Origin: Streptomyces alboflavus
GTDB lineage: Bacteria > Actinomycetota > Actinomycetes > Streptomycetales > Streptomycetaceae
DNA length: 64,000 nucleotides
Reading direction: 5' to 3'
Assembly (NCBI RefSeq): GCF_000716675.1
Contig: NZ_JNXT01000003.1
Location: 186,001 to 250,000, forward strand
Translations under genes and position numbers: made by a program
Shown here: in pieces, positions 39,647-48,837 of the stretch
Layout of the letters: each line of letters starts with the position of its first letter
Position numbering within the stretch: position 1 is the first letter of the stretch
The notes under the pieces: generated by a model
What the model was told of the DNA's origin: nothing
The model's input: the letters and a program-made list of their open reading frames with translations, nothing else
The model's database searches: none

Positions 39647-39649
39647 ACG

Positions 39650-39780
39650 AACCAGCCACCTCACACAAGAACGACGAGCAAGACACCTCACGCCAAGAAC
39701 GACGAACCAGGCACCTCACGCCAAGAACAACGCACCAGGCACCTCACACCCACGAACCAGGCACCTCGTGCCGAGGAACG
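39650..39780. repeat. Tandem 27-30-bp repeat in a spacer
   Basis: Four or five imperfect copies of a unit containing CACCTCACGCCAAGAAC and GACGAACCAGG fill the 152-bp gap between the ArsR-AHSA1 gene and the reductase at 39799. It may be slippage of a once shorter leader. Not CRISPR: unit copies are adjacent with no unique spacers. Confidence 0.75.
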
Positions 39781-39798
39781 GAAAGAGGAATCACCGCC

Positions 39799-40398
39799 AT
39801 GACCGACTCCACCGCACGCAAGGTCACCGCGAACCTCGCCCTCACCCTCGACGGGCGCTACAGCGGACCCGGCGGACCCGCCGACATCGGCGCGATCGTC
39901 CGCTACGCGACCACCGAAGTCGCACGCGACCACCTCACCCGCATCTGGGAGGGCGCGACGACAGCCGTGCTCGGCCGGGTCAGCGCCGAGGGATTCCTGG
40001 GGTACTGGCCGACGGTCGCCGCGGACGAGAACGCCGACCCGCGTGATCGCGGCTACGCGAAGTGGCTGGTCGACACGGAGAAGGTGGTCCTCTCGACCAC
40101 GCTGACCCAGGCCCCGTGGGACCGCGCCCGCGTCGTGAACGCCCCGGCCGCCGACGTCGTCGCCGAGCTGAGGTCCACCGGCGAGGGTGACATCCTCGTC
40201 AACAACAGCGCGAGCGTCATCAAGGCGCTGCTCGCCGCCGACCTGCTCGACCGGCTGTATCTGCTGGTCTGCCCCGAGATCGCCGGGGGAGGGGAGCGGC
40301 TGTTCGAGGACGGCCTGCCCGGTTCGCAGTGGAAGCTCATGCGGCAGGAGACCGGGGACCTCGGCGAGCTGTCCCTGATCTACGACCGGGTGCGCTGA
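39799..40398 (+). CDS. RibD C-terminal/dihydrofolate reductase-like protein
   Basis: 199 residues from ATG 39799 with AGAGGA upstream. NADPH-binding DHFR fold: LALTLDGRYSGP at the N-terminus, TAVLGRVSAEGFLGYW, KVVLSTTL and LVCPEIAGGGERLFEDG. It lacks the deaminase half of RibD. Such stand-alone proteins reduce unknown carbonyl or pterin-like substrates. It follows the ArsR-AHSA1 gene and may be its target. Confidence 0.82.
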   Translation: MTDSTARKVTANLALTLDGRYSGPGGPADIGAIVRYATTEVARDHLTRIWEGATTAVLGRVSAEGFLGYWPTVAADENADPRDRGYAKWLVDTEKVVLSTTLTQAPWDRARVVNAPAADVVAELRSTGEGDILVNNSASVIKALLAADLLDRLYLLVCPEIAGGGERLFEDGLPGSQWKLMRQETGDLGELSLIYDRVR

Positions 40399-40411
40399 GG
40401 CGGCCGGTCGG

Positions 40412-40441
40412 ACGTCCACGGCCGCGGGCGGCCGTGGACGT
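40412..40441. terminator. Bidirectional terminator, 12-bp perfect stem
   Basis: ACGTCCACGGCC (40412-40423) and GGCCGTGGACGT (40430-40441) around a GCGGGC loop, between the convergent RibD-like and enolase genes. A further GGCCGTGGACGTCA copy at 40446-40459 overlaps the enolase stop. Confidence 0.75.
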
Positions 40442-40456
40442 GAGGGGCCGTGGACG

Positions 40457-41797
<1,341 letters not shown>

Positions 41798-41832
41798 AAA
41801 GTGGGTCCCGAAAAGGAACCTACTATGGGTCC

Positions 41833-42711
41833 ATGAGGATGCACAACGCTGACGAGACCTGCGGCATCGCCCAGGCCGCCCTGGTCCTTGGGGACTGGTG
41901 GAACGTCCTTGTCCTGCGCGAGGTCGCCCGCGGCCACGTCCGCTTCGACGCGCTCGCCGCCGAACTCGGCCTTTCCCGCAAGGTCCTCACCGAGCGCCTC
42001 GGCCGCCTGGTCGCCCAGGGCGTGCTGCGCCGCAGCCTCTACCAACGGCGTCCCGTGCGGTACGAGTACGTGCTCACCGACGCCGGAGCCGCGCTGCTCC
42101 CGCTGCTCGTCGCCATGCAGGACTGGGGCGACCGGTGGGTCCTCGGTGACGGCAGCCTCACCGGGACCACCGAGGCGGACAGCGCCGAACACGCCCGCGT
42201 CCACGCCCTGACCGGCACCCGCGTGCCCGACGGCATCGATCTGACCGGCCCGGGGGGCGCCGACCTGCCCCTGCTGTCCCCGGACGCCGCCGCGACCGTC
42301 CTGTTCACCTACCCCGGCACGGGCATCGAGTGGGGCGAGCCACCGATCCCCGGGGCGGTCGGCTGCACCCTGGAGAACCGGCTCTTCCGCGACGCCTGGA
42401 CCGACTTCCGCGCGGCGGGCGTCGACGTACGCGGCATCAGCACCCAACTCCCGCACGAACAAGCCGAGTTCGCGCGGGCGGAGCAGGTTCCCCACCTCCT
42501 TCTCTCCGACGCCGCCCACCAACTCGCCGCGGCCCTGCGCCTGCCGACCTTCCGCGGCGCGGGCAGGCTCCGCCACAAGCGCCTGATCCTGGTCGTCGAC
42601 GCCGAACGGACCGTACGCCACACGCTGTTCCCGGTCGTCGACATCCCGTACGCGGTCGACGAGAGCCTGCGCCTGGCCACGGGGTGCGTCGAGGCCGCGG
42701 GAAATCGGTGA
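41833..42711 (+). CDS. HxlR HTH fused to a peroxiredoxin (AhpC/TSA) domain
   Basis: 292 residues from ATG 41833. Residues about 1-105 are an HxlR winged HTH with the redox-type CGIAQAALVLGDWWNVLVLR (Cys about 10), ELGLSRKVLTERLGRL and YVLTDAGAALLP. Residues about 140-292 are a peroxiredoxin: FTYPGTGIEWG, IPGAVGCTLENRLFRD with the peroxidatic Cys (about 178), VDVRGISTQLPHEQAEFAR, LLSDAAHQLAAALRL and RLILVVDAERTVRHTLF. A direct peroxide sensor-regulator is the obvious inference. It is divergent from the enolase gene. Confidence 0.85.
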   Translation: MRMHNADETCGIAQAALVLGDWWNVLVLREVARGHVRFDALAAELGLSRKVLTERLGRLVAQGVLRRSLYQRRPVRYEYVLTDAGAALLPLLVAMQDWGDRWVLGDGSLTGTTEADSAEHARVHALTGTRVPDGIDLTGPGGADLPLLSPDAAATVLFTYPGTGIEWGEPPIPGAVGCTLENRLFRDAWTDFRAAGVDVRGISTQLPHEQAEFARAEQVPHLLLSDAAHQLAAALRLPTFRGAGRLRHKRLILVVDAERTVRHTLFPVVDIPYAVDESLRLATGCVEAAGNR

Positions 42712-42799
42712 GAACGGCACGACGCGGCGATGAGTTTTCCCGGAGCGGCCGGTCTAACGTTCGTCAAGTGATCACCATGTGCGAAGCAAGAGGAGCGGT

Positions 42800-43447
42800 A
42801 TGAGCCAGTTGCTGCGGGTCCAGAACTTCACCGTCTCGAGCGACGGGTTCGGCGCCGGTGACGGCCAGAGCCTCGAGAAGCCGTTCGGCCATGCCGATCC
42901 GGGGGCCATGTTCGCCTGGGCCATGGCCACCGACCACCCGCCCGTCAAGGGCGTCGAAGGCGGTGGCGGCCGAGGTCTGGACGACTACTTCACCCGGGAC
43001 TACGGCCGGAACATCGGCGCCGAGATCATGGGTCGCAACAAGTTCGGGCCGCAGCGCGGGCCCTGGCAGGACCACGAGTGGCAGGGGTGGTGGGGAGAGG
43101 AGCCCCCGTTCCACACACCGGTGTTCGTCATGACGCACCACGAGCGCCCGTCCTTCACACTCTCCGACACCACGTTCCACTTCGTCGACGGCGACCCGGC
43201 CGCGGTGCTCGCCCGGGCGAAGGAGGCGGCGCGCGGCCGGGACGTCCGGCTCGGCGGTGGGGCCACGACCATCCGGCAGTTCCTCGAGGCCGACCTCGTG
43301 GACACCCTGCACGTGGTGGTCCTGCCGACGAAGCTCGGCTCCGGTGCCCGCCTGTGGGAGTCCCCCGACGAGCTGCTCGACCGGTTCCACCAGGACGTCG
43401 TGCCCAGCCCGAGCGGCGTGACGCACCACCTGCTCTGGCGGAAGTGA
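42800..43447 (+). CDS. RibD C-terminal/dihydrofolate reductase-like protein
   Basis: 215 residues from ATG 42800, six bases after AGAGGAG. DHFR-fold: LLRVQNFTVSSDGFGAGDG, AEIMGRNKFGPQRGPW, TPVFVMTHHERPS, RLGGGATTIRQFLEADLVD and LHVVVLPTKLGSGARLW. Distant paralogue of 39799. 88 bp after the HxlR-peroxiredoxin gene on the same strand, so they could share a role in redox defence. Confidence 0.85.
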   Translation: MSQLLRVQNFTVSSDGFGAGDGQSLEKPFGHADPGAMFAWAMATDHPPVKGVEGGGGRGLDDYFTRDYGRNIGAEIMGRNKFGPQRGPWQDHEWQGWWGEEPPFHTPVFVMTHHERPSFTLSDTTFHFVDGDPAAVLARAKEAARGRDVRLGGGATTIRQFLEADLVDTLHVVVLPTKLGSGARLWESPDELLDRFHQDVVPSPSGVTHHLLWRK

Positions 43448-43466
43448 GGCGGAGGCGTCCCCGCCC

Positions 43467-43496
43467 CGGGGCCCGGAGGCACAGCACCGGGCCCCG
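43467..43496. terminator. Convergent terminator hairpin
   Basis: CGGGGCCCGG (43467-43476) pairs perfectly with CCGGGCCCCG (43487-43496) over a 10-base loop between the convergent reductase and galactanase genes. Confidence 0.65.
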
Positions 43497-43531
43497 CTCC
43501 GCGGCATCACGGGGGACGGGCGCCCGCCCGC

Positions 43532-44992
43532 TCAGGCCGCGCGCCGCCGGAACTGCTGGTCGGCGCCGTCGCCGCACGGCTGCTGCACGAGCCGCGCCCC
43601 GTCCTGCGTGGACCCGTCCGTGACGGTCAGGCACTTGCCGCTGTGCCGGGCCGCGAGGCGGTAGCTCCCGTCGCCCCGGTCCTGGAACTGCCACTGCTGG
43701 TGGGATCCGTTGCCGCAGCGGTACTGGTTCACGGGAGCGCCGTCCCCGGTGGACTCGTCGGCCACGTCCAGGCACTTGCCGCTGTGCTGGGCGAGCACGC
43801 GGGCGTAGCCGCCGCCCACGTCCTCGAGCCGCCACTGCTGGTTGAGGCCCGAGTCGCAGCCGTACTGGACGACCCTCGTGTTGTCGGCGGCGGAGTCGTC
43901 GGACACATCGAGGCACTTGCCGCTGTGCCGGGCCTGAAGGCCGAAGTGCGGGCCGCCCTCCACGCCCTTGAGGGTCCCGGCGGCGGCGTCGATGCTGACC
44001 TTCGGGTACCACGGCAGCGTCAGCCGGGTCCGCGTCGGGAACGACAGCGGCAGCCACACGTACTGCGAGTCGTTGACCGAGCCGCCCATGGAGTTGCCCC
44101 AGCGGTCACCCATGTACAGGTACGACGTCCCCGAACTCCCCTGCACGGGAAGGACGAAGGTCGTCTGGGAGTGGTAGCCGTTGTCGTTGCCCGCGTCCTT
44201 CATCTCGCTCCACGGGCCCGTGACGCTGGTCGCGGTGGCGTACTGCTGCTGGTTGGGCTGCCAGCCGCTGTTGCCGGAGGTGAGCATGAAGTACATGCCG
44301 TCCCGCTTGAACAGCGCGGGCGCCTCGCGGTACGTCCCCGCCCAGGGGTTGGCGACCAGCTTGTCGTAGCGGGTGTAGTCGGCGGTGAGCCGGTAGATGT
44401 GCAGGTCGGCGTTGTCCTTGGCGGACGTGATCTGGTACGCGGTGCCGTCGTCGTCCTGGAACAGGGTCATGTCCCTGGACGTGACGTCGCCCGGCGGGCG
44501 CATGCTGCCCTTCCAGGTGTAGTCGCCGTCGACGGTGTCGGACACGGCGACGGCCGCGCGGGCCTCGCTGTAGTCGCCGTTGCCCTTCTCCTTGTGCATC
44601 CACATGACGAACGTGCCGGTGGACTTGTTGTAGATGACCTTGGGGCGCTCGATGTTGGCGACCTTGAGGTCGGGGGCGGACTCCTGCGTCAGGACGTCCT
44701 TCCTGAACTCCCAGGTCTTGAGGTCGGTGGAGCGGTAGACGGACACGGCCTTGAAGTTGTTGCCGCCGTCGCGTTTCTCGCCGAACCAGTAGTAGGCGGA
44801 GCCGACCTTGAGGACCCCGCCGCCGTGGGCGTGGACCGGCGCGCCTGTGGTGTCGGTGAACTGCGTCCCGTTGGTGACGGTGACCGGGGCGGCCGGGGCG
44901 GTCTGGGAGGCCTGGGAGGGGGGAGCGGTGGCGAGGAGCGCGAGCACGCTCGCGCCGGCGGCCAGGAGGGAGGTGAGGGTGCGTCTCAACAT
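43532..44992 (-). CDS. Secreted GH43 exo-beta-1,3-galactanase-like enzyme with ricin-type CBM13
   Basis: 486 residues from ATG 44990-44992, GAAGG seven bases before. Signal peptide to about residue 30 (SQAS). Catalytic domain about 35-340: VHAHGGGVLKVGSAYYWFGE, VSVYRSTDLKTWEFRKDV, NIERPKVIYN, SRDMTLFQDDDGTAYQ, AGTYREAPALFKRDGMYF and YMGDRWGNSMGGS, the pattern of GH43 subfamily 24 exo-beta-1,3-galactanases, in which the base Asp is missing or replaced and Glu residues act. Residues about 350-486 are a three-repeat beta-trefoil (SGKCLDV repeated, with NQQW/HQQW). It would release galactose from the beta-1,3 backbone of type II arabinogalactan. Confidence 0.85.
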   Translation of the reverse strand: MLRRTLTSLLAAGASVLALLATAPPSQASQTAPAAPVTVTNGTQFTDTTGAPVHAHGGGVLKVGSAYYWFGEKRDGGNNFKAVSVYRSTDLKTWEFRKDVLTQESAPDLKVANIERPKVIYNKSTGTFVMWMHKEKGNGDYSEARAAVAVSDTVDGDYTWKGSMRPPGDVTSRDMTLFQDDDGTAYQITSAKDNADLHIYRLTADYTRYDKLVANPWAGTYREAPALFKRDGMYFMLTSGNSGWQPNQQQYATATSVTGPWSEMKDAGNDNGYHSQTTFVLPVQGSSGTSYLYMGDRWGNSMGGSVNDSQYVWLPLSFPTRTRLTLPWYPKVSIDAAAGTLKGVEGGPHFGLQARHSGKCLDVSDDSAADNTRVVQYGCDSGLNQQWRLEDVGGGYARVLAQHSGKCLDVADESTGDGAPVNQYRCGNGSHQQWQFQDRGDGSYRLAARHSGKCLTVTDGSTQDGARLVQQPCGDGADQQFRRRAA

Positions 44993-45037
44993 GAAGGAAC
45001 CTTCGTTGCGTTCTGAATTGTTGATTCGTGTGTGATT

Positions 45038-45104
45038 CTGTGGAACGGGACCGTAGGAGCGTGTGCGCGGTTCGTCAATACGTTCAACACGAGCCGTTCC
45101 ACAG
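45038..45104. promoter_or_regulatory. Widely spaced 11-bp inverted repeat in the galactanase/esterase promoter region
   Basis: CTGTGGAACGG (45038-45048) and CCGTTCCACAG (45094-45104) pair perfectly with 45 bp between. They lie in the 302-bp divergent gap between galactanase (start 44992) and esterase (start 45295). The AT-rich stretch 45005-45040 next to the galactanase start is the likely promoter. Two-site operator with looping or a long hairpin are both possible. Confidence 0.5.
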
Positions 45105-45294
45105 GGGCGTGACGGACCGCCGGACACGACGGCTCGGCGGCGGCCTCCGTGACGGCTTCGCGAGTGCGCCACGTCGGCCGCGCAACAGGGCGTACGGCCT
45201 GTGCGCGCGCCGCAGTTGTGGGGCCCGACGCCATGTCGCGGGGGCCGGGGCGCTCCTAGGGTGACCGGCACCTCGCCGCTCGCAGGAGGCCCCC

Positions 45295-46350
45295 ATGGCA
45301 TACGCAATCGCCCAACCACCCACCCGAGCCCGCCTGTTGACCCGTCAGGCACGGTGGCTCCGACGCCGGACGCGGAGGATCGGCACGCTGGCGGCGGCCC
45401 TCGGCCTCGCCTCCGGTGCGTCCCTGTTCGTCCCGGCCCCCGAGGCGCGCGCGGCGGTCGCCCTGGAGCGGGTGACCGACTTCGGGGCCAACCCGGGCGC
45501 CTTGAACATGTACGTGTACCGGCCGACGTCCCTGCACGCGAGTCCGGCCGTGGTGGTGGCCCTGCACGGCTGCACGCAGAGCGCCCAGCTCTACGCCGAC
45601 AACTCGGGCCTGACGAAGTTCGCCGACCGGTACGGGTTCCTGCTGGTCTTCGCCGAGACCACGACGTCGAACAACCTCAACAAGTGCTTCAACTGGTTCC
45701 AGAGCGCCGACACCGGCCGCGGGCAGGGCGAGGTCGCCTCGATCCGGCAGATGGTCGCCAAGGCGGGCTCCGCGTACGGCGGCGACCCCTCGCGCACGTA
45801 CGTGACGGGCCTCTCGGCGGGCGGCGCGATGACCTCGGCCCTGCTCGCGACCTACCCCGACGTCTTCCGGGCGGGAGCGGTCGTCGCCGGTGTGCCCTAC
45901 CGCTGCGCCACCGACGTCCTCTCGGCGTTCACCTGCATGAACCCCGGTGTGACCCGGACCCCCGCGGCCTGGGCGAAGAGCGTGCGGGACGCCGTCCCGG
46001 GCCACACCGGGCCGTGGCCGCGCGTGGCCGTCTGGCACGGCGACCGCGACACCACGGTCGCGCCGAAGAACGCGGACGCCCTGCGCGACCAGTGGACGGC
46101 GGTCCACGGCCTGGAACAGACACCCGACCGCACGTCCACCATCGGGCCCAACGGCACCCGGCGCGAGCAGTACCTGTCCGCCGACGGGGGAGTCGCCGTC
46201 GAGGTCGACCGGGTGCCGGCCGTCGGCCACGGCACCCCGGTCGACCCCGGAAGCGGGGCGCAGCAGTGCGGGGCCACGGGCACGGCGCACTTCGTCGCGT
46301 CGATCTGCTCCAGCCGCTGGATCACCGAGTTCTTCGGCCTCCAGCGGTGA
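45295..46350 (+). CDS. Secreted PHB depolymerase/feruloyl-esterase family hydrolase (LpqC type)
   Basis: 351 residues from ATG 45295. An Arg-rich N-terminus then a signal peptide (LAAALGLASGASLFV, cleavage near PEARA). Alpha/beta-hydrolase: ALHGCTQSAQLY (oxyanion region), nucleophile elbow TGLSAGGAM (Ser about 174), WHGDRDTTV (acid Asp) and GHGTPVD (His). Two further cysteines (NKCFNWF, YRCATD) can form a disulfide. The family acts on poly-3-hydroxybutyrate, acetylxylan or feruloyl esters. Overlaps the next gene by GTGA. Confidence 0.85.
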   Translation: MAYAIAQPPTRARLLTRQARWLRRRTRRIGTLAAALGLASGASLFVPAPEARAAVALERVTDFGANPGALNMYVYRPTSLHASPAVVVALHGCTQSAQLYADNSGLTKFADRYGFLLVFAETTTSNNLNKCFNWFQSADTGRGQGEVASIRQMVAKAGSAYGGDPSRTYVTGLSAGGAMTSALLATYPDVFRAGAVVAGVPYRCATDVLSAFTCMNPGVTRTPAAWAKSVRDAVPGHTGPWPRVAVWHGDRDTTVAPKNADALRDQWTAVHGLEQTPDRTSTIGPNGTRREQYLSADGGVAVEVDRVPAVGHGTPVDPGSGAQQCGATGTAHFVASICSSRWITEFFGLQR

Positions 46351-47755
46351 GCCGGTCCCCGGGCGGCAACCGCGTGCGCACCGCCGCCACCGGCGCGGCC
46401 CTTCTGCTCGCCCTCACCGCCACCCCGGGCGACGCCCGGACACCCGCCCCCGCGTCCGCGACCTGCGTGCGCCTCGACCAGCTGCACGTCCCCGGCGCCG
46501 AGCGCCAACGCGCCGCCTGTCTAGGTGAGTTGACCACCGCCGGAACCGTCGGCTCGGGCCACACCGTCCCGGCCGACTGGGCCGGGCTCACCCCGAAGGA
46601 CCTGCCCACGCCCACCGGCGTCCCCGGCATCCAGATCGACGGCCACTTCCCCGACACCTCCCGGACCAACACGCACCACGGCTGGGACCACGACGCCCAG
46701 TTCGTCATCCGGCTGCCCGACCGCTGGAACGGCGGCCTGGTGGTCGCGGGCACCCCGGGCAACCGGGCGCAGTACGCCAACGACAGGGCCATCGGCGACT
46801 GGGTCCTCGCCCGGGGCTACGCCTACGCCGCCACGGACAAGGGCAACACCGGGACCGGGTTCCACCGCGACGGCCGAAGGCCCGCAGACGCCGTCGCCGA
46901 ATGGAACCGGCGGGTCACCCAGCTCACCAGGGCCGCCCGCGCGGTCACCGCCCAGCGCTACGGGCGACCTGCCGCCCGCACCCTGGCCACGGGCATCTCC
47001 AACGGCGGCTACCTCGTGCGCTGGCAGCTGGAGAACCACCCCGAGCTGTACGACGGCGGCGTGGACTGGGAAGGCACCCTGTGGCGCGCCGACGGGCCGA
47101 ACCCGCTCACGTCCCTGCCGACCGCGCTGCGCGCCTACCCCACGTACGCGGCGGGCGGCGCCGGGGCGGCCCACGCCCACCGGAAGATCCTCGCGGCGGG
47201 CTTCCCCGCGGGCTCGGAGTTCCTCTGGCCCTACCACCACCGCACCTACTGGGATCTGACCCAGCGCGTCTACCGCGAGGAGTTCGACCCCGGCTACGAC
47301 GGGCCGACCGAGGCGGGCACCCCGTACTGCCGGCCCGGCACGCCCGGCTGCGACGCGGACTACGACTACGCGCACCGTCCGGCCGGGGTCCACCGCGCCG
47401 TCGACGGATCGAGCTGACCGGCAGGATCGGGAAACCGCTGATCACGGTGCAGGGCACCCTTGACGTGCTGCTGCCCGTCAGCCGTACCGCGGACGTCTAC
47501 GCCCGGCTGGTCCGGGGCGCGGGCCGCGGCGACCTGTTCCGCTCGTACCGCGTCGAGGGCGGCACGCACACCGATGCGCTCTTCGATGCCTTCCCCGACC
47601 GGCTCCGTCCGCTCGTGCCCTGCCACCGCTCGGCGTTCACGGCCGTCGAGGACTGGCTCCGCACGGGCCACAGCCCGCCGCCCGGCCGTACCCTTGCGCG
47701 TCCCGCGGGGGCGGACCCGGCCACCCTGCTCACCAGGTGTCCGTTGAAGGGCTGA
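46347..47755 (+). pseudogene. Frameshifted secreted alpha/beta-hydrolase (3HB-oligomer hydrolase/tannase-like)
   Basis: GTG 46347 is coupled to the esterase stop and starts a signal peptide (about 1-30). The first frame runs to TGA 47415-47417 and contains LPDRWNGGLVVAGTPGN, GISNGGYLVRWQLENHPELYDGGVDWEGTLW (read as nucleophile Ser in GISNGGY) and a Cys-rich segment near TPYCRPGTPGCDADYDYAHR. After about 47402 the homology continues one frame over as RRIELTGRIGKPLITVQGTL, DVLLP and VEGGTHTDALFDAFPDRLRPLVP with the catalytic Asp and His, to TGA 47753-47755. One missing base near 47402 explains it. It could be a recent mutation or a sequencing error; the protein would be about 469 residues if intact. 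Confidence 0.75.
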
Positions 47756-47775
47756 CCCCGAGCCGCGCGCCCCCG

Positions 47776-47814
47776 GGTGGGTTCAGGACCTGCCCCGCAG
47801 GCCCTGAACCCACC
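47776..47814. terminator. Bidirectional terminator, 12-bp perfect stem
   Basis: GGTGGGTTCAGG (47776-47787) and CCTGAACCCACC (47803-47814) pair perfectly; the loop holds a further CTGC/GCAG pair. TTT follows. It separates the convergent hydrolase and CAP genes. Confidence 0.75.
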
Positions 47815-47835
47815 TTTGCCCGGCGTGCTGCGGGG

Positions 47836-48492
47836 TCAGCGCTTGGTGGCGAAGTTCTGCACCCACCAAGGTCCGTTGGCCTTCAGGCTGACACCGGCGC
47901 CGAAGTCCTTGTAGGAGCAGTTGAGGATGTTCTTGCGGTGCCCGGCACTGCGCATCCAGTCGCGCATCGCGGTCTTGGGGCCCTTCGGGCCCTTGTGTAT
48001 GTTCTCGCCCCAGGCCCCGGCGGAGTAGCCGGCCTTGCGCATCCGGTCCCCCGCGCTCACGCCCTCCGGGCTGGTGTGGTCGTAGTAGTTCCGGGCCGCC
48101 ATGTCCTTGGCGTGTGCCATCGCGGCGGTCTGCACGCGGCGGTCCAGGCGCAGGGCACGGCAACCCGCCTTGGCCCGCTCCTTGTTCACGAGGACCAGGA
48201 GCTGCTTCGCGTACTTCGCGGACTTGCTCACCGCCGGGCGCTTCGGCGGGGTCTTGGCGCGCGGGGCGGCGTCGGCTGCCGCGTCCTCGCGCCGGTCGTC
48301 CGCACCGGAGGGGTTGGCCAGCGCGTACGTACCCACCGAGGCGACCACGGCGGCCGCCACGACGCCACCGGCCAGGACACGGACCCTGCGCCCGCGCGTG
48401 TTCCGCCCGTGACGGCCGCGCCGCTCGCCGTCGGCGGCCCCGGCCTCCGGGGCGGGGGTCCGGCTCTGCGTGTCGTCGTGATCCAGGTGCAT
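47836..48492 (-). CDS. Exported or membrane-anchored CAP/SCP domain protein
   Basis: 218 residues from ATG 48490-48492, GGAG five bases upstream. A basic cytoplasmic N-terminus (about 1-38), one hydrophobic helix (about 39-58), an Ala/Lys linker and the CAP domain (about 92-218): VNKERAKAGCRALRLDRRV, HAKDMAARNYYDHTSPEG, GAWGENIHKG and GHRKNILNCSYKDFGAGV. The His/Glu/His set and two cysteines are as in the CAP domain of the sigma fusion at 35614. CAP proteins of bacteria are of unknown, surface-linked function. Confidence 0.85.
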   Translation of the reverse strand: MHLDHDDTQSRTPAPEAGAADGERRGRHGRNTRGRRVRVLAGGVVAAAVVASVGTYALANPSGADDRREDAAADAAPRAKTPPKRPAVSKSAKYAKQLLVLVNKERAKAGCRALRLDRRVQTAAMAHAKDMAARNYYDHTSPEGVSAGDRMRKAGYSAGAWGENIHKGPKGPKTAMRDWMRSAGHRKNILNCSYKDFGAGVSLKANGPWWVQNFATKR

Positions 48493-48567
48493 GTCTGCTC
48501 CGCTCTATGGTGCCCGCCGGTCGGTCCGGCGTATAGGAGAGCGGCTGGGCGCCCGGAGACAACACTT

Positions 48568-48603
48568 TTTCGCGTACGAGAGTCCATGGGGCCGTACGCG
48601 AAA
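48568..48603. promoter_or_regulatory. 11-bp inverted repeat upstream of the CAP gene
   Basis: TTTCGCGTACG (48568-48578) and CGTACGCGAAA (48593-48603) pair perfectly over 14 bases; AGTCCAT follows each arm as a direct repeat. It is 76 bp upstream of the CAP start in the 345-bp gap 48493-48837, where no gene is seen. Operator or leader hairpin. Confidence 0.5.
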
Positions 48604-48736
48604 GTCCATCCCGCCCCGGCCGCACCCACGCCACCCTGACGGGCAGAGCCGATGCGCTGCCGTTCCATGCCGGGCCCGCCCGCCGAAGCGGCGCCAACCA
48701 TCAGTACACGCACCGGAGTTGATGGCGCCCTCGACC

Positions 48737-48779
48737 GGCACGCGCGCGTAGTGTTCCCCCACGCCTACGCGCGCGTGCC
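48737..48779. terminator. Strong terminator after the LacI gene
   Basis: GGCACGCGCGCGTAG (48737-48751) and CTACGCGCGCGTGCC (48765-48779) form a perfect 15-bp stem with a 13-base loop, 59 bp beyond the LacI stop on its downstream side. Confidence 0.75.
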
Positions 48780-48837
48780 TTCCACGGGTGAGCGGCGGAC
48801 CTGTGTGCCCCGCCGTCGACGCCCCCTGGCGAAGTCG

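Noticed and set aside
37540..39780. CRISPR array
   Set aside because: Both tracts are head-to-tail tandem repeats without unique spacers, and no cas gene is present.
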